Shown in pieces: positions 1 through 7,109 of a DNA stretch of 64,000 bases. Origin of the DNA: Burkholderiales bacterium (lineage in GTDB: Bacteria > Pseudomonadota > Gammaproteobacteria > Burkholderiales > UBA11063); contig JAJFBE010000001.1 in assembly GCA_020697255.1 (NCBI GenBank), positions 1-64,000 of the forward strand, written 5' to 3'. The translations under genes were made by a program, and so were the position numbers. The notes beneath the pieces were generated by a model. It saw only the letters and a list, made by a program, of their open reading frames with translations. It was not told the DNA's origin and did no database searches. How positions within the stretch are numbered: position 1 is the stretch's first letter; the number at the start of each line of letters is the position of its first letter.

Positions 1-850
1 CAAACCTGGCATGCACTCTTTCAAAGTTATACCAGCGCAAGTATTTATCCAATTTTTTGTTAAATAAATTTATATCATCAAACAATAGATTACCATATTT
101 AATCATGAATTCATCCTGTATCGTACGATTCACTCTTTCACACCTGGCATTTTGCTTCGGTGTTTTAGGGTAAGTATGGTAATGAGTTGCGCCTTGCTCT
201 TTTACATATTTTGCAAAATCTTTACCAAATTCGGAACCATTGTCAGTCAATATAATGCTATACTCATCCCATGGTAAATAGTTATGTGCTAGTTCTAGAA
301 TGTTCTTGGCGGAGCGTGATGTATGAGAGTTGGTAGCTCTTGCATACAATAGATTTGTAGCCTCATCTTGAGCAACTACAACATATAGCTTTTTACCGCC
401 TTGCCTAAATTCCATACTATCCAGTGATCTACACTCTCCAGAAGACTGAGCTTTATAATTAGCCGGCTTACGTACTACATTTTCCCTACGAATTGACTTT
501 ATTGCACATTTCTTTGTTCTAAGCTTGTTCGGGAAGCTATTTATGATATTTTGGATAGTTCCAGTAGAAATAGGTTTAATGCCTTTCTTTAAACAAAATC
601 TATCCAAATGGGGCTTTATCTTTCCTTTGCCAAGATTTGCATGTGCAAATCTCATCTTCTCAATAAACTTTACTATCCGGCTATCCCAATTAGCTTTACG
701 TACATTATGAGGGCGCTTTGATTTAACTTCTGGAGCTATCTCATAATTCTTATATACCTTATATTGCTTTACATACTCATAATAGATTGTCTTCTTGATA
801 TTAAAAGCTTCTAAAGCAACTTTGTAGCCATGTTTAATACCAAACTCATA
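1..850 (-). mobile_element. Partial DDE transposase (rve integrase core, IS481/IS3-like)
   Basis: Read on the minus strand, this stretch is open from about 850 to the window edge and encodes a transposase with an integrase (rve) core. An N-terminal helix-turn-helix region (FGIKHGYKVALEAFNIKKT) is followed by three acidic catalytic positions in order: D in SLDSMEFRQ, D in ILTDNGSEF, and E in the PKQNARCERVNRTIQ block. The 5' end is broken, because a TAG lies directly upstream in frame at 851-853 and no start codon precedes the helix-turn-helix region. The 3' end lies outside the window. Its upstream border abuts the end of a foreign reading frame, so the element probably inserted into, or recombined with, another gene. 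It is probably inactive. The exact IS family is uncertain. Confidence 0.8.
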
Positions 851-855
851 CTATA

Positions 856-999
856 ACATTAGGCTGGGATTGTGACATAGAGAATGAAGACATAAAAAAT
901 TTGATAAATTATGCCAAAAATAACTCTATAAAAATAAGGAAACTAGAAAAATATATAAATTACTCAAATAAAAATTTATATTCTATAGATATACAATAG
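856..999 (+). pseudogene. 3' stub of an unknown gene at the transposase border
   Basis: A frame open from the transposase border ends at TAG 997-999 and encodes about 47 residues beginning TLGWDCDIENED. It has no start codon or ribosome binding site. The content is Lys/Asn/Ile-rich and looks like a genuine C-terminus, but I do not recognise the family. It is most simply the tail of a plus-strand gene cut by the transposase fragment. From its stop to the terminator at 1131 I see nothing further. Confidence 0.4.
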
Positions 1000-1130
1000 T
1001 TATTCAACATAAAAATAAGTACAACCGCTATTTTTATGTATTATGTTGCTACTTTTACTATCTTATTGCCAGTTAGACCCTGATATGCAATAAGGTCAAA
1101 CTAATAATATCAAGCTTTTTCAGTTAAATT

Positions 1131-1163
1131 CAAAAAAATCTGGGGTTTGGGAATGGAACCCCT
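1131..1163 (-). terminator. Rho-independent terminator-like hairpin
   Basis: On the minus strand, a 6-bp stem GGGGTT/AACCCC with a 9-nt loop is followed by AGATTTTTTT. This fits an intrinsic terminator for minus-strand transcription coming from the DUF1016 gene. The same bases superficially resemble a tRNA T-arm, but no tRNA body is present. Confidence 0.5.
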
Positions 1164-1181
1164 GATAGACTAAAATTGAAC

Positions 1182-1420
1182 AACAGCCTGCTTCGCAATT
1201 AGGTTGTGTCGTTTTATAATTAGGCAGGCGCGCCTGCCCAATTGCGAAACAGGCTGTTTCACAATTATTGACTTACTAATTTATATTAAAATAACAAATT
1301 AAGTCAATATGTTGTGTGTTTAGGGAAATTGGTCAACAGCTTGTTGACCAATTTTAGCCTACTAATTTTGGAGCCAAAATTATAATAAATTGTAAAACTG
1401 TCAGCAATGCTGACAGTTTT
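1182..1420. repeat. Array of unlike inverted repeats
   Basis: This gene-free stretch is packed with palindromes of different sequence. There are 20-nt arms at 1182-1201 and 1239-1258 (18 of 20 match) enclosing a perfect 16-nt palindrome GGCAGGCGCGCCTGCC at 1223-1238. Further hairpins are at 1240-1267 (GAAACAG-G-CTGTTTC core), 1267-1275 with 1300-1308, 1327-1355 (13-nt arms), 1364-1381 (8-nt arms) and 1394-1420 (13-nt arms around one base, CTGTCAGCAATGCTGACAG core). The arms are unrelated between hairpins, so this is not a tandem REP array. The last hairpin recurs twice inside the neighbouring gene. I see no coding frame here. Confidence 0.75.
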
Positions 1421-1449
1421 AAATATATAAAATAATTTGATGTTCTATG

Positions 1450-2271
1450 TTATTTCTCGCTTACATTTTCTAATTCTAATGATAACTCGTGTAATTTTTT
1501 CATCAAAACCTCCTTATTTATTAGCTTTGTCTCATATTCTGCTATTACTGCTGGCGAAGTGCTTTTGCTTAAGGCATATTTAACTACTTCTTCATCTTTG
1601 CTTTTACAAATTAATATACCAATACTTGGATTTTCATGTGGTTTTCTAACATCTCTGTCTAGCGCTTCCAGATAAAATTGTAATTTTCCTAAATATTCAG
1701 GTTGGAACTCATCTATTTTGAGCTCTATCGCGACGAGGTTATTAAGGACCCTACTATGTAATAAAATATCTATTTTGAAATCCCTCATTCCAACTTGTAA
1801 TGGGAACTCATCTTTTATAAGAGTGAAATCAGGTCCAAGCTCCAATAAAAATTGCTTTAGATTAGCTACTAAGGCTTTTTGTAAATCTTTTTCTTTGTGT
1901 TTTTCAGGTAGATTTACAAATTCAAAGACATAGCTGTCCTTAAATACTCCACTAGCTGGAAATTCTGTCAGCGCTGCTGACAGTTTTTTATCAGCAATTA
2001 AAGTTCTTTCAAAAGTACAACTATCTATGATTCGGGCAAAATCTCTCTCAGTATAACGATTTTTGCTTGCAAGTTGTAGGTAAAACTCTTTTTCTTCAAG
2101 CGTTTTAGTCTTCGACAAGATATGTAAGTGGTTAGACCAGCCAATTTCTGTCAGCATTGCTGACAGTTTTGATTGGTCTTTGTAGGATTCATAAAAAGAC
2201 TTCATTCGCCATAAATTTCTTGCTGAAAATCCTTGAGTAGACCCATCTTGACCTAATATATAGTCTGACAA
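1450..2271 (-). CDS. DUF1016/YhcG-type PDDEXK nuclease family protein, 5'-truncated
   Basis: This is the C-terminal catalytic half of the DUF1016 family (PDDEXK nuclease superfamily, YhcG-like). The middle section GWSNHLHILSKTKTLEEKEF matches the family's conserved block, and the nuclease core shows DILLHSR then AIELKIDEF, the expected D...ExK pair, near residues 165-190. The family N-terminus continues in frame upstream of the TTG at 2271 (residues such as NKSLVELYWNIGKYIS, up to 2367) but is closed by TAG at 2368-2370 with no good start. The gene is therefore truncated, or begins at a weak TTG. Two palindromic DNA repeats lie inside the coding sequence and each encodes KLSA(M/A)LTE. It may be a pseudogene. 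Confidence 0.75.
   Translation of the reverse strand: MSDYILGQDGSTQGFSARNLWRMKSFYESYKDQSKLSAMLTEIGWSNHLHILSKTKTLEEKEFYLQLASKNRYTERDFARIIDSCTFERTLIADKKLSAALTEFPASGVFKDSYVFEFVNLPEKHKEKDLQKALVANLKQFLLELGPDFTLIKDEFPLQVGMRDFKIDILLHSRVLNNLVAIELKIDEFQPEYLGKLQFYLEALDRDVRKPHENPSIGILICKSKDEEVVKYALSKSTSPAVIAEYETKLINKEVLMKKLHELSLELENVSEK
1965..1983. repeat. Intragenic copy of 19-nt palindrome
   Basis: CTGTCAGCGCTGCTGACAG is an inverted repeat with 8-nt arms and 3-nt centre, followed by TTTT as in the intergenic copy at 1397-1415. On the gene strand it encodes KLSAALTE in a linker region of the DUF1016 protein. Confidence 0.8.
2148..2166. repeat. Second intragenic copy of 19-nt palindrome
   Basis: CTGTCAGCATTGCTGACAG differs from the intergenic copy only at the centre. 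On the gene strand it encodes KLSAMLTE just before the conserved GWSNHL block. Confidence 0.8.
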
Positions 2272-2362
2272 TTGTTGAACTGTACTTTTACCCCACCCTT
2301 CGTTCTCAGCCTGGTCAGAAATATATTTTCCAATATTCCAATACAGTTCTACTAAGCTTTTA

Positions 2363-2588
2363 TTAACCTATAAATTCTTTCTTTATTTTTGACCTACTAA
2401 GCAAAATATTATTTCCAAAACGTTTATTACCTTGAACATCAAGGCCAAAAGCAGTCTCATTAGCATATGCATATAAACTTATAAATCTATTTTAGTTCTA
2501 AAATTTAAATTACCGTAAATGGTTCCGAATAATACCGATTATCAAGTGGTATTCCAAATTCAGTGTGCTGTATTTGTAAATTTAGCAT
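2363..2588 (-). pseudogene. Frameshifted remnant of an unidentified gene
   Basis: Two minus-strand pieces in different frames read like one damaged gene. ATG at 2588 opens a 27-residue frame ending FGIPLDNRYYSEPFTVI at 2505. Another frame from about 2490 down to the TAA at 2363-2365 encodes a tail with NETAFGLDVQGNKRFGNN and ILLSRSKIKKEFIG. I cannot name the family. The tail runs directly into the start of the DUF1016 frame. Confidence 0.35.
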
Positions 2589-2613
2589 ATTTACTCTATC
2601 ACTGTACCGTTAT

Positions 2614-2679
2614 TTATGTAATAGCTAGTAAATCAATTTCAATTAAAAACTCAGGATCTGAAAGGCTTTCCATTTTGAC
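2614..2679 (-). pseudogene. RidA-like C-terminal stub
   Basis: The frame VKMESLSDPEFLIEIDLLAI ending at TAA 2614-2616 resembles the last strand and helix of RidA/YjgF deaminases. It is preceded directly by an in-frame TAG, so only about 21 residues remain. The match is by eye and the piece is short. Confidence 0.35.
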
Positions 2680-2700
2680 CTAAATTACTTTATATTTCAA

Positions 2701-3123
2701 TCAGTTACAGAAGTTCATCTCTACCCTTATATTATTTGGGTCAATCACCCATATTTGATTTAGTAGCATATTTGAATGTTCATATTTTTCATAAGTAACT
2801 TTATTTTCAATTAGCTTCTTTTCCATAATTTCATAATCTTCCATCTCAAATTGTAGACAAAAATGGTCTATCACGCCCGTATGTGGGGCAGAATTTTCTA
2901 TCTTAGCTATTTGTCTAAATCTTGAAGAATTTCTTGTTATGTGGGCATCTCCAACATGTAATATTGCAATAGACTGATTTGGGAGATAAAAATACTCCAT
3001 TCCAGATGCTGCGCCTACAAGTTTATCCCCGTGGATAAGTCCAATTATTTGGGTATAAAATTCTATTGTAGATTGCATATTGTTGGTTATAAAATTTATG
3101 TGGTCTAACCTTTTAATTGCCAT
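2701..3123 (-). CDS. VOC (glyoxalase/dioxygenase superfamily) protein
   Basis: This 140-residue single-domain protein has the vicinal oxygen chelate fold. The pattern starts LDHINFITNNMQSTIEFYT, with metal-ligand-like His near residue 8. A second His lies in VIDHFCLQF, and Glu near the C-terminus in IRVEMNF completes the usual metal triad. The substrate cannot be told; relatives include fosfomycin-resistance-like and virulence-associated VOC proteins. A clear AAGGAG Shine-Dalgarno sits 7 nt before the ATG. The start overlaps the 3' end of the GNAT gene by 11 nt, so the two are probably one transcript. Confidence 0.8.
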   Translation of the reverse strand: MAIKRLDHINFITNNMQSTIEFYTQIIGLIHGDKLVGAASGMEYFYLPNQSIAILHVGDAHITRNSSRFRQIAKIENSAPHTGVIDHFCLQFEMEDYEIMEKKLIENKVTYEKYEHSNMLLNQIWVIDPNNIRVEMNFCN

Positions 3124-3796
3124 AATAATCTCCTTCTATATTATTATTTTTCTCCAAAAGCAGACATACAATCTTGTTTTTGGTAAAATCTTCATCATTT
3201 TTAATGAATTCGACACCTACATAGCTTTTATCTGTCAACATTTTTAATCTTGGTTCATCTGCACATAATACTTCTTGTCGATCCAAAATTATTCTATCAA
3301 AATTATTACTTTCAATATTTTTTTCCAAAATACATCTAAATGTTTCTGGGAAAGCTGGGCCATTACAAGCAGAGATACAATTAACAATAGTGTATCCATG
3401 TTTCATATAAGCAGAAATAACACGACCGTTTTCCGGCATCACCATAAGCTTACAAATGTTCAATCCAAGCTTTTTAGCCAAAGCTTCAGTAAAATCAATT
3501 ATAAAATAGCTTAGTCCTTTACCATAAAACTCTGGCTTAATTGCAGCTCCGGCACCAAATAGGCAGTTGCCCTGCTTTATTCTCCACATATAGCCCGCTA
3601 AAGCATTATCTGCATATAACCAATACAAAAAATCATTCCGATTAAGTGCAGCTAATAATTCTTTACGACTTAATACAGAGGAACATTTAGCACTTTTTAT
3701 ACCAATTTGCCTCATCCGGTCAATAAGATATATTTTATCAAATATTATTAAATCATCAATATCTTGATATGTCATTGCACGTACTGTAAATATCAT
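3113..3796 (-). CDS. GNAT family N-acetyltransferase
   Basis: This 227-residue protein has a GNAT acetyl-CoA-binding core. The pyrophosphate loop region is GKGLSYFIIDFTEALAKKLG, and MPENGRVISAYMKHGYTIV matches the beta5-alpha4 region that ends most GNAT domains. About 70 residues follow the core and are unassigned. The acceptor substrate is unknown. It is coupled to the VOC gene by an 11-nt overlap. A thiD remnant lies just upstream. Confidence 0.8.
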   Translation of the reverse strand: MIFTVRAMTYQDIDDLIIFDKIYLIDRMRQIGIKSAKCSSVLSRKELLAALNRNDFLYWLYADNALAGYMWRIKQGNCLFGAGAAIKPEFYGKGLSYFIIDFTEALAKKLGLNICKLMVMPENGRVISAYMKHGYTIVNCISACNGPAFPETFRCILEKNIESNNFDRIILDRQEVLCADEPRLKMLTDKSYVGVEFIKNDEDFTKNKIVCLLLEKNNNIEGDYYGN

Positions 3797-3825
3797 AACT
3801 AGTCATTCTTAATTCAATTTACCTC

Positions 3826-4013
3826 TACCAAATAGCATGAAAGTGATTGACAGGGCCAATTATCTCATGTTGGAATGATTCAAGTGCATAATTTATATAT
3901 TGTTTAGCTTCAATGCAACTATCTAACAAATTCTTGCCTAAAGCAAGTTTAGCTGCAATTGCTGCAGAAAGTGTGCACCCTATACCATGAGTAAATAGCA
4001 TACCAATTTTGCC
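3826..4013 (-). pseudogene. thiD: thiD (HMP/HMP-P kinase) C-terminal remnant
   Basis: On the minus strand a frame encodes LFTHGIGCTLSAAIAAKLAL, then ALESFQHEIIGPVNHFHAIW and TAG at 3826-3828. This is the characteristic end of hydroxymethylpyrimidine (phosphate) kinase, where THGTGCTLSAAIAA contains the anion-hole GTGC and catalytic Cys. The upstream part is lost at about 4013, where the sequence switches to a plus-strand beta-lactamase tail. About 60 residues of a roughly 260-residue enzyme remain, so it cannot be functional. Confidence 0.8.
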
Positions 4014-4253
4014 GTTGCAGATAAATCTGGTGGTAGCGGCGATTATGGCGTGCGTAATGATATTGGTTTTATGTGGTCGCCAGCATGTAAACCAATCGTA
4101 CTTGCTATATATACAGTAAGATATAAAAATTCAGAAAAAAGTCGAGACGATATTGTAGCTTCAACAGCAAGAATTATATCTACTGAATTTGCAAAACATG
4201 ATAACAATGTATTATGTAAAACAGATAGGCGGGTATGTTGGCGCTATATGTGA
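4014..4253 (+). pseudogene. Class A beta-lactamase C-terminal remnant
   Basis: The plus-strand frame from 4014 encodes VADKSGGSGDYGVRNDIGFM, then WSPACKPIVLAIYTVRY, closing at TGA 4251-4253. DKSG corresponds to the KTG box of class A serine beta-lactamases, and the following DYG-xRNDI and PIVLAIY match the last strands of the fold. The SxxK, SDN and omega-loop parts are absent. The extreme tail is not family-like, so the 3' end may also be frameshifted or fused. It is non-functional. The first ATG in the frame is at 4050, after the KSG box. Confidence 0.75.
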
Positions 4254-4635
4254 AGCTATTGATGACCAAAAGGTGTTAGCTTTACGGTACTTTTCCTCAT
4301 AATATACTAAAATTTCAGCTCCTGATAAAGTGCTGTATGAGGTGTCTTATTGTGCATACAAATTTCTGAATTACAAATGTCTTCTAGTTTACTAAAATAC
4401 CGTAACCAAAAATAGGTTAATAAAATCACATAGTGCCAAATAATTCTGCTGAAAAAGTGCCATTTATTGTTGCGTGTTACATGAAAAATACAAGTATATT
4501 TGGAGTGTCTCAAAAACATGTGTTTTTGAAACACTAATTTTGCCCATCCAGCTGCGATACTTTCATGCAAAACAATTTGTAATTGAGTTAGAATAATGGC
4601 ATTACAATATTAAAATTAGTTTATAAAAAAACATT
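4254..4635. other. Non-coding stretch with little content
   Basis: A short plus-strand frame to about 4302 (VGAICEAIDDQKVLALRYFS) may be a further tail of decayed sequence. The minus-strand frame 4307-4570 has no ribosome binding site and its composition is unlike a protein. Otherwise I see only the palindrome at 4505-4534 and the AT-rich promoter region of the next gene. Confidence 0.4.
4505..4534. repeat. 30-nt inverted repeat
   Basis: Arms of 14 nt (GTGTCTCAAAAACA and TGTTTTTGAAACAC, 13 of 14 complementary) flank a TG centre. There is no T-tract. The size and shape recall the hairpins at 1240-1267 and 1327-1355, but the sequence differs. Confidence 0.7.
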
Positions 4636-5511
4636 ATGATTTTTACTTCATTAAATCGCCTAAAAATATTGCTAACATTTAATATCTTCACTATATATAG
4701 TGCATATGCAGATACTTTACCTGTTAGCCCTACAGTACCAAATTATTTGCTACAAGTTCGTATGGATAGGAAGCCTTATGGCTTCTATAACCCCAATGTC
4801 GAGTTTAAGGGAAATGTTATTCGATACGGTATATCCTCGGACAACGATACTGTAAAAATAAATTTTCATTCTAAACAATACACATTTCAAATGTCAAAAT
4901 TAATAGCAAAAGCAACTAACGCATGGCAGACTGCTAGCCTTTCATCCGGAAAGCCATTATTAAATTTCGAGCCAGCTAACTCATCTAATAACGTTAATTT
5001 GAAGTTTATTGTAATGAATAAAGTTATAGATGGCTTAAGACCAGAAATAACTGCTACAAACGTGCAACCAAACCAGAAGTTAAAGTACAAATCATTAATT
5101 TTAGATGCTACTCCCTACGCAAGAGTTTATTTATTTACTGATAATTTAAAATATACAGATGATTTTTCATATAATTATTTACACAATTTAATTTTTCAAT
5201 CTCAAGTTTCAGATAATGAAATTTTAGAATTTTTGCTACTTTGGACACTAGAACATACAATTGGACATATATTAGGATTACGGCATGCCCCCTATGATGC
5301 TATAGCTAGTGCTAAGGACACAAAACATATAATGCATATTGAAAACATTTCTAACCCTTCTATTCCTATAATGATAAATAATGCTCCAAATATGGCTGCT
5401 GCCATAGTATATATGACGAAACTCTCTGCACATTTGGGGCGTAGGTTAGTTCTTAGCGATTTAGAAATTTCGCCGCAAGAAGCAGCCGCTTTAAAGACAT
5501 CAATTCAATAA
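4636..5511 (+). CDS. Secreted matrixin-like (metzincin) protein lacking the catalytic Glu
   Basis: This 291-residue protein has a signal peptide (residues 1-25, cleavage near AYA-DT). Residues 85-125 resemble the substrate-side helix and strand of matrixins (KATNAWQTAS, then VNLKFIVM). At residues 207-217 the motif HTIGHILGLRH has the three zinc His of HExxHxxGxxH, but Thr208 stands where the general-base Glu belongs. IMHIEN about 25 residues later could be the Met-turn. Zinc binding may persist but proteolysis by the usual mechanism is unlikely. It is probably secreted or periplasmic, and its role is unknown. The start is the first ATG before the signal peptide. Confidence 0.65.
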   Translation: MIFTSLNRLKILLTFNIFTIYSAYADTLPVSPTVPNYLLQVRMDRKPYGFYNPNVEFKGNVIRYGISSDNDTVKINFHSKQYTFQMSKLIAKATNAWQTASLSSGKPLLNFEPANSSNNVNLKFIVMNKVIDGLRPEITATNVQPNQKLKYKSLILDATPYARVYLFTDNLKYTDDFSYNYLHNLIFQSQVSDNEILEFLLLWTLEHTIGHILGLRHAPYDAIASAKDTKHIMHIENISNPSIPIMINNAPNMAAAIVYMTKLSAHLGRRLVLSDLEISPQEAAALKTSIQ

Positions 5512-5520
5512 TAAATTGCT

Positions 5521-5859
5521 TCAAAGTAGATTATATTTATTTAATAAATATTCCTGAGAAGCTAAGACCGTTGAGAGGCAAGGGGAAAGAATCTGTACTT
5601 GCATCTCATTAGGCCCATTCCCGGTAATTTTAACCTCGGCAGTATTATTAACCCCGATACCACAAACACGCAATTTTTTCAAATCACCGGCATAAAATAT
5701 GCTCTGCCCAATTTCCAATGGTTTTAGCAAGTTTAGATTAGTTTTGTATTGCTGCTCATGATAATTAATAGAATTTATAGTTTTTTCCTGCATATCCATC
5801 AAAATGAGAATAGAATCATTTTGCCGCAGAAGCATCACTAGTACCAGACAGGTTTCCAA
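5521..5859 (-). CDS. Short isochorismatase-like protein, probably internally deleted
   Basis: This is a 112-residue frame. LLRQNDSILILMDMQEKTIN resembles the first strand of the isochorismatase hydrolase family, including the DxQ with its catalytic Asp. VCGIGVNN around residue 68 resembles the loop that carries the catalytic Cys in that family, although Cys sits at a shifted position. The family is normally about 180-200 residues, so the middle would be missing. It may be a decayed gene. The assignment is tentative. Confidence 0.35.
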   Translation of the reverse strand: METCLVLVMLLRQNDSILILMDMQEKTINSINYHEQQYKTNLNLLKPLEIGQSIFYAGDLKKLRVCGIGVNNTAEVKITGNGPNEMQVQILSPCLSTVLASQEYLLNKYNLL

Positions 5860-5938
5860 TATATCACTTTAGTTTTAAAACTTGATTATGCTTCTACTAA
5901 AGTCGTCATGCATATCTTCTATAGAAATTATAAGTAAA

Positions 5939-5958
5939 ATAGGGTATTTCTACCCTAT
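5939..5958 (-). terminator. Terminator hairpin after the KGG gene
   Basis: An 8-bp perfect stem ATAGGGTA/TACCCTAT has a 4-nt loop. Reading on the minus strand it is followed by TTTTACTT, 16 nt beyond the stop of the KGG-protein gene. Confidence 0.65.
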
Positions 5959-5974
5959 CATATTTTTTAAACTC

Positions 5975-6226
5975 TTAGTGGTTTTTGTTCGAACCACTAT
6001 GGGAGCTTTGTCCACCTGCATGGCCAGCTTGTTTTGATGAAGCAGATTGATGAGTATTTCCTGAGCCGTGAGAAGCTTTACCACCTTTACTTGCAATTTC
6101 CTTTTGCTTTTCCGGATCCATAGAAGCAAATCCTTTATTAGAATTACCAGTATTAGATGATGCATGTGAACCATTAGTAGTATGTGCTTTAGTACCGTGA
6201 TTATTGTGATTATTATTTGTTGTCAT
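5975..6226 (-). CDS. KGG-domain stress-induced-type protein
   Basis: This 83-residue, very hydrophilic protein is rich in Asn, His, Ser and Gly. The central block GFASMDPEKQKEIASKGGKA is the KGG motif of the YciG/GsiB/ConE-like stress proteins, here present once. It is likely cytosolic and disordered; the family role is general stress or desiccation tolerance. AAGGAGA lies 8 nt before the ATG and a terminator hairpin follows, so it is probably monocistronic. A second open frame over the same bases (5950-6174) is a shadow. Confidence 0.85.
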   Translation of the reverse strand: MTTNNNHNNHGTKAHTTNGSHASSNTGNSNKGFASMDPEKQKEIASKGGKASHGSGNTHQSASSKQAGHAGGQSSHSGSNKNH

Positions 6227-6612
6227 AATTATGTCTCCTTAAAGTAAAATATTATGCTGAGTTTAACGTAACTTGAAAAAATCAAATTAACTCTAAGCTC
6301 AGGAACTATTTTAGACCAGATAGATTGATTATGCAAGCTCAGCAATAGGTAAGTTTTACACCTAAGAAACCACCCTAAAATTTACGGGAAGCAGGTAATT
6401 AAGTCAGCATATGCCATATTCATAATCCTTATATAACCAGATTATAGTTTGATTGTGAGTGTTGGCTTTAACCACATATTCGGGGCAGATTGGCAATGAG
6501 TATTTAACTTTTTATTTGTAAGTAGTTTATGGTACTACACATTAAATAAACTAATTATGCTAAAAGATGGTAAAATTTGTTTCTTAGATTCAAAATAAAT
6601 TGAGGGTCCGTA
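6227..6612. other. Intergenic region, divergent promoters presumed
   Basis: This AT-rich stretch lies between the divergently transcribed KGG gene and the next secreted-protein gene. I see no recognisable gene remnant, RNA or repeat. Confidence 0.4.
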
Positions 6613-7089
6613 ATGAAGCGTTTAATATTTACATGTATCTCGGGTATTGTGCTGATAATTTTGTCTAACTCAGCGCTAGCAAAATTACCGAATTTGAGTG
6701 GTTTATATAATTGTCGTGGCTGGGACTATATTGAAGGTAACTTTAAAGATACTACAGATATGTTGCAGCTACAAACTAGTGATAAAGATTCGACTGGACA
6801 TGAAATACAAGGATATAAATTTACAATAAAAAATTATAGTCCATCTAGTGCTTTGTATCAAGGGTTTGCTGTTACTTCTGATGGAATACATATGGCAGTG
6901 TATTTTTCAAATACAGCACCTAATGCATCTACTGATTACGCATCAATAATTTTAACTTTTAGTTCTAAGCACAACGTTACTTCTTATTCAGGAAGCTACT
7001 ATCAACCACACCTTGTAAGTGGGGAAAAAACTCATGATTATGGAAATGTTACTTGCAAGAGAATATCCCAAACTATATTAGATAAATAA
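6613..7089 (+). CDS. Secreted protein of unknown function
   Basis: This is a 158-residue protein with a clear Sec signal peptide (residues 1-23, ending SALA-KL). The mature part starts with NLSGLYNCRGWDYIEGNF and ends with a Cys in NVTCKR, so a disulfide between these two Cys is plausible. The composition is beta-rich with many Ser/Thr/Tyr. I do not recognise the family. GAGGG precedes the ATG by 6 nt. The aldo/keto reductase gene begins 20 nt after its stop, so they may be co-transcribed although their roles look unrelated. Confidence 0.65.
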   Translation: MKRLIFTCISGIVLIILSNSALAKLPNLSGLYNCRGWDYIEGNFKDTTDMLQLQTSDKDSTGHEIQGYKFTIKNYSPSSALYQGFAVTSDGIHMAVYFSNTAPNASTDYASIILTFSSKHNVTSYSGSYYQPHLVSGEKTHDYGNVTCKRISQTILDK

Positions 7090-7109
7090 ACTATTGTGGA
7101 GTGCATATA

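Noticed and set aside
1141-1163. tRNA T-arm-like sequence GGGGTTCCATTCCC on the minus strand
   Set aside because: No acceptor, D or anticodon arms can be folded around it; the bases form a terminator-type hairpin with a T-run.
1182-1420. CRISPR array
   Set aside because: The repeats are unlike one another, are palindromes rather than direct repeats, and there are no regular spacers or cas genes.
4307-4570. 87-residue minus-strand ORF
   Set aside because: No ribosome site, unusual composition rich in His, Trp and Phe, and it spans the palindrome at 4505-4534; most likely chance.
5950-6174. 74-residue ORF overlapping the KGG gene
   Set aside because: Out-of-frame shadow of the KGG-protein gene, which has the ribosome site and the recognised motif.
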